A stretch of 64,000 nucleotides of DNA from Bacteroides sp. (GTDB lineage: Bacteria > Bacteroidota > Bacteroidia > Bacteroidales > Bacteroidaceae): positions 1 to 64,000 of the forward strand of contig SUXW01000011.1 of assembly GCA_015060765.1 (NCBI GenBank), read 5' to 3'. Shown here in pieces: positions 46,852 to 54,117 of this stretch (positions are counted from its first letter, which is position 1; each line of letters opens with the position of its first letter). The translations under genes and the position numbers were made by a program. The notes below the pieces were generated by a model. It had not been told where the DNA came from, searched no databases, and saw only the letters and a list, made by a program, of their open reading frames with translations.

Positions 46852-47388
46852 ATGAAAGTGAATGAAGATAGAATACGTGAGGCGTGTGCCGCCAACCCGG
46901 ACAAAGGATTCCGGATGTTGGTGGAGGCTTACCAGCAACAGATGTACTGGCACATCCGACGTATGGTGGTGGGGCACGAGGATGCGGAAGATGTATTGCA
47001 GGAAACGTTCATCCGTATATTTAAATACATCGGCGATTTCCGATCGGAGAGTTCGCTCTCTACCTGGATCTATCGGATTACTACCAACGAATGTATCCGG
47101 TTCCTGAACAAGAAGAAGGAGGAGGCGGTATCTACCGAAGAGGTGCAGGAGGAACTGATGGGGAAACTGATGGCTTCGGAATATGTGGACTATGAGAACG
47201 AAATGGCGGTGAAGTTCCAACAGGCTATCTTGAGACTGCCCGAAAAGCAACGGTTGGTGTTCAACTTGAGGTATTACGATGAACTGAGCTACGAGGAGAT
47301 AAGCCAAGTGACGGGGTCGAAGGTGGAGACGCTGAAGGCCAACTACCATTTTGCCAAGGAGAAGATAAAGGAATATATGACCAAATAA
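46852..47388 (+). CDS. RNA polymerase sigma factor, ECF type
   Basis: The 178-residue sigma-70 family protein has region 2 (VVGHEDAEDVLQETFIRIFKYI, quoted to the core; about 38-60) and region 4 (LPEKQRLVFNLRYYDELSYE followed by EISQVTGSKVETLKANYHFA; about 125-170) with no region 3. It is followed after ten bases by a small membrane protein and then by a Spy/CpxP-like protein, a layout of extracytoplasmic stress operons. The signal it answers to is unknown. Confidence 0.92.
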   Translation: MKVNEDRIREACAANPDKGFRMLVEAYQQQMYWHIRRMVVGHEDAEDVLQETFIRIFKYIGDFRSESSLSTWIYRITTNECIRFLNKKKEEAVSTEEVQEELMGKLMASEYVDYENEMAVKFQQAILRLPEKQRLVFNLRYYDELSYEEISQVTGSKVETLKANYHFAKEKIKEYMTK

Positions 47389-47398
47389 TGTGTGGAGT

Positions 47399-47764
47399 AT
47401 GGAAAAGGAATTTGATTTTATGAAGGTGGGCAAGCAAATGCCGTATCGCACGCCCGATGGATTCTTTGAAAGAATGCAGACGGAAACGATGGCGAGAGTG
47501 GAGGCGGAAAAGCGCAGAAAGAAACTCTATCGGCTGAAGATAGGATTTGCTACGGTGCTGAGCGCAGCAGCCATCTGGTGTGGAGTGACTTTCTTTACCA
47601 AAGCACCGACCGATGCGGTGCAACCGATGGATGCTTCCGAATGGTTGGTGGATGCGGAAGAATGTGACGATCCGTTCTGTGTGTATCTGCAACAGTTGTC
47701 GGATGAGGACTTGTCGCAGTTGGCGGACTTCATGGAAACGGATATTTTTATGAGTGTGGAATAA
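47399..47764 (+). CDS. Small single-span membrane protein, probable anti-sigma factor
   Basis: The 121-residue protein has a cytosolic N-terminus with PYRTPDGFFERMQTETMARV, a basic stretch KRRKKLYRLK, one hydrophobic span (about residues 46-64, IGFATVLSAAAIWCGVTFF) and an acidic C-terminus. The N-terminal VPEGFFE-like motif is common in Bacteroides proteins encoded beside ECF sigma factors, but no zinc-binding HxxxCxxC is present. The ATG at 47399 is preferred to a GTG at 47390. The anti-sigma role is inferred from context. Confidence 0.7.
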   Translation: MEKEFDFMKVGKQMPYRTPDGFFERMQTETMARVEAEKRRKKLYRLKIGFATVLSAAAIWCGVTFFTKAPTDAVQPMDASEWLVDAEECDDPFCVYLQQLSDEDLSQLADFMETDIFMSVE

Positions 47765-47779
47765 TTAAATGATAGGAAT

Positions 47780-48343
47780 ATGAATCTACCTAAGTATGTA
47801 TGGATGCTGCTACTGGCAGGAATGACGCTGGTGCAGGGTGTATCGGCACAGGATAACAAAGGAAAGCCGAAAGATGGACAGAAACCGGTGATGAGCTGGG
47901 AGGAAATGCAGGAAATGCAGAGCGACTTTATCGTACAGACATTGGTGCTGGATGATAAGACGGCCGAAAAGTTCAAGCAGATTTATAAGGAATATGCGGA
48001 GGAGTTGAGGAACTTGATGCCAAAACAGGGCCCCGGCAGAGGACGAAAAGGACCGGATGCCAAAAAGGGAAAAGGTGAAAATGGGGAATGGAAGGCTCCA
48101 ACCGACGAGGAGGTGGAAAGGATGATTAAGGGACGATTCGCACAAAGCCGAAAGATGCTGGACTTGCACGAAAAGTATTATGACAGATACCGCAAAATCT
48201 TGTCGCCCAAACAGATTCAGAAGGTGTACGATTTAGGAATGATGAATGCCGGTAGGGTGCAACAGGAAATTAACCGCAGACATTGGCAACGGGGAGCGCA
48301 CGGACCGCATCATCCGTGGGGACAACCGCAAGGACCACAATGA
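47780..48343 (+). CDS. Periplasmic Spy/CpxP-like protein
   Basis: The 187-residue protein has a signal peptide ending VSAQ, then helical, charged sequence with SDFIVQTLVLDDKTAEKF and YRKILSPKQIQKVYDLG, which recall the LTxxQ motifs of the Spy/CpxP family. It has a basic PGRGRKGPDAKKGKG linker and a His/Pro/Gln-rich tail. It probably binds misfolded envelope proteins or reports on stress. It begins 15 bases after the putative anti-sigma gene. Family assignment is by pattern only. Confidence 0.65.
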   Translation: MNLPKYVWMLLLAGMTLVQGVSAQDNKGKPKDGQKPVMSWEEMQEMQSDFIVQTLVLDDKTAEKFKQIYKEYAEELRNLMPKQGPGRGRKGPDAKKGKGENGEWKAPTDEEVERMIKGRFAQSRKMLDLHEKYYDRYRKILSPKQIQKVYDLGMMNAGRVQQEINRRHWQRGAHGPHHPWGQPQGPQ

Positions 48344-48437
48344 CATATAGGGGGATAATGCTGAATGGATAATGACTCAAATGGAGGAATTATCCATTCT
48401 TTTTTTCGGATGGTGGGGATATTCGGATATTTATTGT

Positions 48438-48445
48438 TATGTTTG
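48438..48445 (+). promoter_or_regulatory. Possible promoter (-7) of the glucosaminidase gene
   Basis: TATGTTTG matches TAnnTTTG and predicts a start near 48452, just before the ATGs at 48456 and 48465. No -33 is evident. Confidence 0.35.
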
Positions 48446-48455
48446 TGTGAAAATT

Positions 48456-49352
48456 ATGAATGACATGGATATAAAGAAGTATATATGGATGGCTTGTCTG
48501 GTGTGTGGTATCGCCGGCGGACAGGCGCAGACTACGCATAAGCATTACGAGGAGTATATCAAGAAGTACCGGGAGATTGCGGTGGAGGAAATGAAACGTT
48601 ATCACATTCCCGCAAGTATTACATTGGCACAGGGCTTGTTGGAATCGGGTGCGGGACAGAGTACACTGGCAAGGAAATCGAACAATCACTTCGGAATCAA
48701 GTGTGGGGGTGACTGGACGGGAAAGACGGTGAAGCATGATGATGATGCTCGCAACGAGTGTTTCCGGGTGTACAAACATGCGGAAGAATCGTATCGCGAC
48801 CATTCGAAGTTCCTAGCAGGGCGCTCGCGCTATGCTTCGCTGTTCCAGTTGAAGCTGACGGACTACAAGGGGTGGGCGCACGGATTGAAGAAGGCTGGGT
48901 ATGCCACGAATCCACGGTATGCCTACCAACTGATTGATATCATAGAACGGTATAACTTGCACCGATATGATACGAAGGACGGACTGAAATGGATGAAGGA
49001 GAATCCGAATCCACACCAGCCGTATATAGCCAATGGATTGCTATATATTAATGTACGCGCGGGAGATACGTGGAAGGCTATCGCAAAGGAGTTTGATATC
49101 AGCCAACGGAAACTGAGGAAGTACAACGACCTGTACAAAGGGTATGAATTGCAGGAGGGGGATATCCTTTATTTGGAGAAGAAGAACCGGAAAGCACCGA
49201 AGGAACACATTGTGCATGTGCTCCGTGCCGGTGAATCCTTGTATTCGGTATCGCAAAAGTATGGCATCCAGTTGAAACGTCTGTACAAGATGAACAAAAT
49301 GGAGCCGGATGATGCGGCTCCACAAGTGGGTACCATATTGAGATTAAGATAA
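48456..49352 (+). CDS. Peptidoglycan glucosaminidase with two LysM domains
   Basis: The 298-residue secreted enzyme has a short signal (KKYIWMACLVCGIAGGQAQ), a glucosaminidase domain (about 35-175) with ITLAQGLLESGAGQSTLARK, SNNHFGIKCGGDW and AGYATNPRYAYQLIDIIERY, and two LysM modules (YINVRAGDTWKAIAKEFDIS and HIVHVLRAGESLYSVSQKYG). It should cleave peptidoglycan glycan strands in the periplasm (GH73-type). The frame stays open to 48372, but that extension would precede the signal peptide, so 48456 is chosen (48465 is also possible). Confidence 0.9.
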   Translation: MNDMDIKKYIWMACLVCGIAGGQAQTTHKHYEEYIKKYREIAVEEMKRYHIPASITLAQGLLESGAGQSTLARKSNNHFGIKCGGDWTGKTVKHDDDARNECFRVYKHAEESYRDHSKFLAGRSRYASLFQLKLTDYKGWAHGLKKAGYATNPRYAYQLIDIIERYNLHRYDTKDGLKWMKENPNPHQPYIANGLLYINVRAGDTWKAIAKEFDISQRKLRKYNDLYKGYELQEGDILYLEKKNRKAPKEHIVHVLRAGESLYSVSQKYGIQLKRLYKMNKMEPDDAAPQVGTILRLR

Positions 49353-49383
49353 TAAAAGCTCCCTTGGGGAGCTTTTATTTTAT
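49351..49383. terminator. Bidirectional terminator between the glucosaminidase and GH28 genes
   Basis: A 13-bp stem (49351-49363 with 49367-49379) and a 3-base loop are flanked by A/T tracts on both sides; the genes converge here. Confidence 0.87.
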
Positions 49384-50720
49384 TGTTTCTGTACATTGAC
49401 ATTCTTAACAGTGAATCCGTCTACGTAGGACTGATTGAAGTCGGCATTTTTCTTGACCTTGATGTCGAGGTTCTCAAAATGGAAATTCGACAATTTGTAT
49501 TGGTCGTCCTGCTTCCTTACATTGAAGAAATTGTCCACTTCCATCTGGCAATTGCGCATGGTGATGTGGTCGCTGTACGACATGGGAGGATCCTTGCGGT
49601 CTTTCAGGTCGTAGAACTGGGTCCATGGTTGGATAAAGATGAACTGGCCTACATTGCCGGTGATGTTTTCTACGGTGACATATTCGTAACGTTGTGGGGT
49701 GTCGGGGCGCATCTTGAGCCACAACAGACGAGTGGCATGGTCTACCTTGATGCGGCGCAGGATGATGTTGTGGTTGTAGATGGATTCGGAACCTAATGTC
49801 AGACAACCGTGGCAGAAGCCGTAGGTGCAATCTTCGATGATAACGTTTTCGTTCTTTCCGTTACCTTCTGTCTTGGTGGGGTCGTCGGCCCAGGGACCTT
49901 TACCGCCTTTCATGGCGATGGCATCGTCGTTGACCGACATGTAACAGCCTTTTACTAAGATGTTCTTCACTACATCCAAATCGATGGCATCGGTGCTCGG
50001 ACCTTTGGCGTGGTTGGGTTTGCCGAGTGAATAGATAGAGAGGTTGAGTAGCTTCACATTTTCGCTGTTGTAGATGTGGGTGGTCCAGAATGCGGAATTC
50101 TGCAACTTGACACCTTCTATCTGTACATTCTTGCAATTGGATACATAAACCAGACGGGGGCGCTGTTCGTCCTTGTTGGTGCATTGACGGTTCCATTTGC
50201 GGCGCAACCAGAATTGTTTGTGGTAGCGGAGGCCGTTGCCGTCGATGGTGCCTTTGCCGGATATGGTGAATCCGTCCAGACCGTCGGCATTGATCAGTGC
50301 TCCAAAGTATGTGCAAGTTTCTCCTTCGATGCGGGTCTTGCCTAACGGGTAGTCTCCAATGAAGTCGGATCCCAACAGGGTAGCACCGTCTTCCAAATAG
50401 AGGTGGGTGCCTTGCTTGAAGTGAAGTCCTCCGGTCAGGAAAGTACCTCTTGGAATGACAATCACTCCTCCGCCGTTGGCGGCAGCCTGATCAATCAGGG
50501 CTTGGATCTCTTCTGTGTGTAGTCGGCCGTCTGCAAAGATTTCGTAGTCGGTCAACACATATTTCTTGCCTAATGATTCGATGTCTACAGACGCTGTTTG
50601 TCTGAACCATTCGGGAATTTCGGTGCCGTCGGGGAAACGGTCGATGTCTTTTTTCTTTTTAGCGAAGGCTGTTGGCAATACAAGCAACACAGCCAGAAGT
50701 AGTAGTGCAATTCTTTTCAT
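49380..50720 (-). CDS. Glycoside hydrolase family 28 (polygalacturonase-like)
   Basis: The 446-residue secreted enzyme (signal MKRIALLLLAVLLVLPTAFA) has a right-handed beta-helix. The GH28 active-site strip is visible: GPSTDAIDLD, VNDDAIAMKGG with the Asp pair, and YGFCHGCLTLGSE with the conserved His. The usual NTD and GHG are STD and CHG here, as in Bacteroides exo-type members. It should attack galacturonan or rhamnogalacturonan in the periplasm or at the surface. It stands alone, with no SusC/D next to it. Confidence 0.9.
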   Translation of the reverse strand: MKRIALLLLAVLLVLPTAFAKKKKDIDRFPDGTEIPEWFRQTASVDIESLGKKYVLTDYEIFADGRLHTEEIQALIDQAAANGGGVIVIPRGTFLTGGLHFKQGTHLYLEDGATLLGSDFIGDYPLGKTRIEGETCTYFGALINADGLDGFTISGKGTIDGNGLRYHKQFWLRRKWNRQCTNKDEQRPRLVYVSNCKNVQIEGVKLQNSAFWTTHIYNSENVKLLNLSIYSLGKPNHAKGPSTDAIDLDVVKNILVKGCYMSVNDDAIAMKGGKGPWADDPTKTEGNGKNENVIIEDCTYGFCHGCLTLGSESIYNHNIILRRIKVDHATRLLWLKMRPDTPQRYEYVTVENITGNVGQFIFIQPWTQFYDLKDRKDPPMSYSDHITMRNCQMEVDNFFNVRKQDDQYKLSNFHFENLDIKVKKNADFNQSYVDGFTVKNVNVQKQ

Positions 50721-50758
50721 ACGTTTTCAAGGATTTTTGATATTTGTAATATGATAGA

Positions 50759-50766
50759 CAAAGATA
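50759..50766 (-). promoter_or_regulatory. Promoter (-7) of the GH28 gene
   Basis: The minus strand reads TATCTTTG, a full TAnnTTTG match, 39 bases before the start codon. Confidence 0.5.
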
Positions 50767-50804
50767 TGAAAAGATTTGTAAATAAAGAAAGAATGGGAGT
50801 AACT

Positions 50805-50841
50805 AAAAAGAGCGAATATGCTTTTGACATATTCGCTCTTT
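50805..50841 (-). terminator. Terminator of tRNA-Arg
   Basis: A 14-bp perfect stem (50807-50820 with 50828-50841), loop of seven bases, is followed on the minus strand by TTTTTAG. It begins one base after the mature tRNA end. Confidence 0.88.
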
Positions 50842-50842
50842 G

Positions 50843-50916
<74 letters not shown>

Positions 50917-50932
50917 ATCCTTAATTGCGGTG

Positions 50933-50964
50933 CAAAGGTAAGGAGTTTCGTTGAAACGTGCAAG
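50933..50964 (-). promoter_or_regulatory. Promoter of tRNA-Arg
   Basis: On the minus strand CTTG (50961-50964), 20 bases, then TACCTTTG (50933-50940) match the Bacteroidetes consensus with one mismatch in the -33. The predicted start is about ten bases before the mature tRNA. Confidence 0.7.
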
Positions 50965-50993
50965 AAAATACTTGTTTTTTTTATTTGTACGAA

Positions 50994-52373
50994 CTATGGC
51001 TTGATTTTCTTCTTGTACACTTCGGTGCGGGCCAGAATTTCTTTGACGAAATTGTAGGTCTCTCTACCGCGGAAGTAGCCATTCTTGCATACGGGGTCGT
51101 TGAAGTATTCTTCGTTGCTCTTCAGCAGGATGTAGTCGGCTACGTTGTTGTCCCATACGTATTTGTTCTTTCCGTATTTTTCGGCTAACGCCATGGCATC
51201 GAAGATGTGTCCCAATCCCCCGTTGTATGCGGCAAGTATGAACTTAATCCGTTCTTCGGGGTCTTCTACCTTGGTAAACGAGCGTGCGGTTAGCCCCAAG
51301 TATTTCACGGCGGCCTTGATGCTTTCTTCGGGATTCTGCTCTTTCCCTTCGGGTACTCCCATGGCCTTGGCAGTGCGGGGCATGAGCTGCATCAGTCCTT
51401 TGGCACCTGCCCAAGATACGGCGGTGGTGTCGAAATTGGATTCGGTATAGGCCAAGGAGGCAAGCAAACGCCAGTCCCAACCGATTTCTTGTGCATATTT
51501 CTTGAACAGGGAGTCGTAATGGGAAATCTTGCCTTCGCGTTCGGACAGGATGTATCCTTGCGGTTCCCGCTTGCTGTATTCAAAGTAGCGCTTGGTGCTT
51601 GCCTTGTAGGCGGGCGATGTGGTGTTTTCGGCATGCCATCGGTTGGCTGCTTCCGCCAGTAACGGGGAAGTCTTCCGTACGGCCCATGAGGCGCGCTGGT
51701 CGAAACTGATGGGTAGTTTGACGTTCAGATTGGTGTAATAGCTTTGGTTGAGGCGGGCCAGGTCGTTGTCGCATACGGCATAGTCGATATCGCCTTGGGC
51801 TACTTTCATAATCAGGTCTTCGGTGCTGACGCTGTCGTTGTAGACCGGATGAATGAGGATACCGCCCCCTAACTCGTTGTTGAGGTTGTGCAATCGCCGC
51901 AGGTGTTTGCCTGGTTTGGCGTAGACATGCTTTCCAATGAGTTCGGTGACGTTGGTCAGCGGCTTGGGGTTCTTTCCGTTCCGCTGGACCAGTACCTGGT
52001 GAGTAATGATGTCTTCTCCACAGAACAGGACGCTGTCTTTCATTAATTTGGATACGGGCAGGGGATAGGCTATCAGGTCGCCTTCACCGTTCTGTAGCAT
52101 GCGGACCAGTTCCAACAGACTTCTACCGACTTTGATTTCCAGTTTCAAGCCCAAGGATTCGGCAAATTGCTTGGCCAGTTCGTACTGGAATCCCATGGGT
52201 TCTCCCCGATAGTCGAAGTAGGAGATGGAACTGTTCAGGGTCAAGGCTACCAATACCCCGCTGTCCTTCATCTGTGGAAGGTCGTGGTGGATTTCCTGTG
52301 CATGGGGTTGCCGGCGGCAGGACAACATGGCTATGCAGGAACCTATGAATATCAGTAGCCAGATTCTTCTCAT
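50994..52373 (-). CDS. MltF-like membrane-bound lytic transglycosylase
   Basis: The 459-residue lipoprotein (MRRIWLLIFIGSCIAMLSC, Cys19) has an N-terminal periplasmic solute-binding-like domain (about 40-285, with SISYFDYRGEPMGFQYELAK) and a C-terminal SLT domain with the catalytic Glu in LAYTESNFDTTAVSWAGAKG, then LMQLMPRTAKAMGV and AAYNGGLGH. It cleaves peptidoglycan to anhydro-muropeptides. The frame extends to 52469, but the lipoprotein signal begins at 52373, where the ATG overlaps the udk stop by four bases. Confidence 0.92.
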   Translation of the reverse strand: MRRIWLLIFIGSCIAMLSCRRQPHAQEIHHDLPQMKDSGVLVALTLNSSISYFDYRGEPMGFQYELAKQFAESLGLKLEIKVGRSLLELVRMLQNGEGDLIAYPLPVSKLMKDSVLFCGEDIITHQVLVQRNGKNPKPLTNVTELIGKHVYAKPGKHLRRLHNLNNELGGGILIHPVYNDSVSTEDLIMKVAQGDIDYAVCDNDLARLNQSYYTNLNVKLPISFDQRASWAVRKTSPLLAEAANRWHAENTTSPAYKASTKRYFEYSKREPQGYILSEREGKISHYDSLFKKYAQEIGWDWRLLASLAYTESNFDTTAVSWAGAKGLMQLMPRTAKAMGVPEGKEQNPEESIKAAVKYLGLTARSFTKVEDPEERIKFILAAYNGGLGHIFDAMALAEKYGKNKYVWDNNVADYILLKSNEEYFNDPVCKNGYFRGRETYNFVKEILARTEVYKKKIKP

Positions 52374-52981
52374 TTCCCTACCATCCTTTCGATGTATCGT
52401 TTCAATATTTCGATGGCCTTGGTGTTGTGCCCGCCTTGTGGGATAATGAGGTCGGCATAGCGCTTGCAAGGCTCGATAAATTCTTCGTGCATGGGCTTGA
52501 GTACATCACGGTATTTGCCTATGAGCATTTCCAACGGATGACCGCGTTCGGCTATGTCGCGGGTAATGACGCGAAGCAGACGTTCGTCGGGTTCGGCATC
52601 GACAAATATCTTGATGTCCATCAGGTCGCGCAAATGCTTGTCGTACAAAGCCATGATGCCTTCGACGATAATCACTTCCTTGGGCTCTACATGGATGGTC
52701 TCCGGCAGACGGGTGCATGTCAGGTAGGAATAGGTGGGCTGTTCGATGGAACGCCCTTCACGCAAGTCGTTGATCTGACTGGCAAGCAATGTCCACTCGA
52801 AGGCATCGGGATGGTCGAAGTTGGTCTTCTTGCGTTCTTCGAGCGGCATGTCCGACTGGTCGTTGTAGTACGAATCCTGAGGAATGACCGCTACCGAATT
52901 CTCGGGCAGGCTTTCTACTATCTTCTTCACTACGGTGGTCTTTCCGGATCCGGTTCCACCTGCTATACCAATTATTATCAT
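52370..52981 (-). CDS. udk: Uridine kinase
   Basis: The 203-residue P-loop kinase phosphorylates uridine and cytidine. It starts MIIIGIAGGTGSGKTTVVKK and has IPQDSYYNDQ, the Walker-B-like VIIVEGIMALYD and RLLRVITRDIAERGH. The open frame reaches 53074, but the P-loop start at 52981 fits the family, and a perfect promoter lies at 53052-53082. It is coupled to the lytic transglycosylase gene by a four-base overlap. Confidence 0.95.
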   Translation of the reverse strand: MIIIGIAGGTGSGKTTVVKKIVESLPENSVAVIPQDSYYNDQSDMPLEERKKTNFDHPDAFEWTLLASQINDLREGRSIEQPTYSYLTCTRLPETIHVEPKEVIIVEGIMALYDKHLRDLMDIKIFVDAEPDERLLRVITRDIAERGHPLEMLIGKYRDVLKPMHEEFIEPCKRYADLIIPQGGHNTKAIEILKRYIERMVGK

Positions 52982-53011
52982 AGAAATGATGAGCTTTAAA
53001 ACAAAAACCAT

Positions 53012-53019
53012 TAAATTTG
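53012..53019 (+). promoter_or_regulatory. Possible promoter (-7) of the Dabb gene
   Basis: TAAATTTG matches TAnnTTTG on the plus strand, 67 bases before the Dabb start. The implied transcript would run across the udk promoter. Confidence 0.4.
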
Positions 53020-53051
53020 CGTGGGCATTCGGCTTATCCGCATGCATCAGG

Positions 53052-53082
53052 CAAAAATAGGATAAATAAATCAAATATCAAA
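53052..53082 (-). promoter_or_regulatory. Promoter of udk (full consensus)
   Basis: On the minus strand TTTG (53079-53082), exactly 19 bases, then TATTTTTG (53052-53059) match both consensus boxes. The predicted start near 53045 gives a leader of about 64 bases. Confidence 0.75.
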
Positions 53083-53085
53083 TTT

Positions 53086-53385
53086 ATGGTTAAGCATATT
53101 GTGTTGTTTAAGTTGAAAGATTCTCTTTCGAAGGAAGAAAAGTGTGACGTAATGAACCGATTCAAGGTGGCTATCGAGGCTTTGCCGGAGAAAATATCGG
53201 TTATACGCAAGGTGTTTGTGGGACTGAACATGAACGAAGCGGAAACATGGGACATCTGTCTGGAAAGTGAATTCGATACGTTGGATGATGTGAAGTTGTA
53301 TGCGGCACATCCCGACCATGTGGCGGCTGCCGGTATCTTGAAAGAGGCTAAGGGTGACCGTGCTTGTGTGGATTATGAATATTAA
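53086..53385 (+). CDS. Dabb-family stress-responsive alpha-beta barrel protein
   Basis: The 99-residue protein starts MVKHIVLFKLKDSLSKEEK and continues with FVGLNMNEAETWDICLESEF and LYAAHPDHVAAAGILKEA, the dimeric ferredoxin-like Dabb pattern. The cellular role of most members is unknown. The frame is open from 53017, but family members begin at VKHIVLFK, so 53086 is chosen. A thioesterase follows nine bases later. Confidence 0.88.
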   Translation: MVKHIVLFKLKDSLSKEEKCDVMNRFKVAIEALPEKISVIRKVFVGLNMNEAETWDICLESEFDTLDDVKLYAAHPDHVAAAGILKEAKGDRACVDYEY

Positions 53386-53394
53386 ACTGAAGGT

Positions 53395-53886
53395 ATGAAG
53401 AAGATTATCAATCCCTGGAAAGGAGTGGAAGGTTACAACTGTTTCGGGTGTGCACCGCACAACGAGGCAGGGGTGAAGATGGAATTTTATGAGGACGGTG
53501 AAGAGATTATCAGCATCTGGAAACCGAAACCGGAATATCAAGGCTGGATTGACACGTTGCATGGAGGAATACAGGCAGTACTGCTGGATGAGATTTGTGC
53601 ATGGGTCATCTTGCGGAAACTTCAGACTACCGGAGTAACGTCGAAAATGGAGACCCGTTACCTGAAATCCATCCGTACCACCGATTCGCATGTGGTGCTG
53701 CGGGCTTCCATCAAGGAAATTCGCCGGAACATTGTGCTGGTGGATGCGGCTATCTATAATAAGGACAACGAACTTTGTACGCAAGCCATGTGCACGTATT
53801 TCACGTTTTCCAAAGAAAAAGTGAAGGAGGAAATGAAGTTTATGGGCTGCGAAGTGGAACCGGAAGAGATGATTCCGTTAATTTGA
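53395..53886 (+). CDS. PaaI-like hotdog thioesterase
   Basis: The 163-residue protein has YNCFGCAPHNEAGVKMEFYE at the start, typical of the 4HBT/DUF4442-like group, then GWIDTLHGGIQAVLLDEICA in the active helix of the hotdog fold. It should hydrolyse an acyl-CoA thioester; the substrate is unknown. It probably forms an operon with the Dabb gene. Confidence 0.87.
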   Translation: MKKIINPWKGVEGYNCFGCAPHNEAGVKMEFYEDGEEIISIWKPKPEYQGWIDTLHGGIQAVLLDEICAWVILRKLQTTGVTSKMETRYLKSIRTTDSHVVLRASIKEIRRNIVLVDAAIYNKDNELCTQAMCTYFTFSKEKVKEEMKFMGCEVEPEEMIPLI

Positions 53887-53915
53887 AAGAAAAAATAAAG
53901 ATTTTCTGATAAATA

Positions 53916-53947
53916 TTTGTATATCTCGAAATATCGCTTTACATTTG
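53916..53947 (+). promoter_or_regulatory. Promoter of the histidine operon (full consensus)
   Basis: TTTG (53916-53919), exactly 20 bases, then TACATTTG (53940-53947) match both consensus boxes. The predicted start near 53954 is about 16 bases before the leader peptide. Confidence 0.75.
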
Positions 53948-53969
53948 TCGAAAATTAGAACGAAAAGTT

Positions 53970-54014
53970 ATGCAAAGAACAACTACATATCATCATCATT
54001 GTCCTAACGATTGA
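53970..54014 (+). CDS. hisL: Histidine operon leader peptide
   Basis: A 14-codon frame encodes MQRTTTYHHHCPND and stops with TGA. Three consecutive His codons just upstream of an attenuator are the mark of a his leader peptide: ribosome stalling at His codons when charged tRNA-His is scarce changes the fold of the RNA. It is followed by alternative hairpins and then by hisG. Confidence 0.85.
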   Translation: MQRTTTYHHHCPND

Positions 54015-54017
54015 TTC

Positions 54018-54062
54018 GGTGGGCTGATGTTGTTGTAGTCAATGATACTTGAAAGGCTTGCC
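54018..54062 (+). promoter_or_regulatory. his antiterminator
   Basis: GGTGGGC (54018-54024) can pair with GCTTGCC (54056-54062), which otherwise forms the 5' arm of the terminator. ATCATTG over the His codons (53995-54001) can pair with CAATGAT (54040-54046), so a stalled ribosome would free the region for antitermination. This is read from base complementarity alone. Confidence 0.65.
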
Positions 54063-54083
54063 GATAAGGTGGGCCTTTTTTAT
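54052..54083 (+). terminator. his attenuator terminator
   Basis: AAAGGCTTGCC (54052-54062) pairs with GGTGGGCCTTT (54068-54078) over 11 pairs including G-U, followed by a run of T. The second GGTGGGC (54068-54074) is an exact copy of the antiterminator strand at 54018, so the two folds exclude each other. Confidence 0.82.
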
Positions 54084-54117
54084 TAAAACGGAAATAAGAA
54101 TATAAAAAATATAGAGT

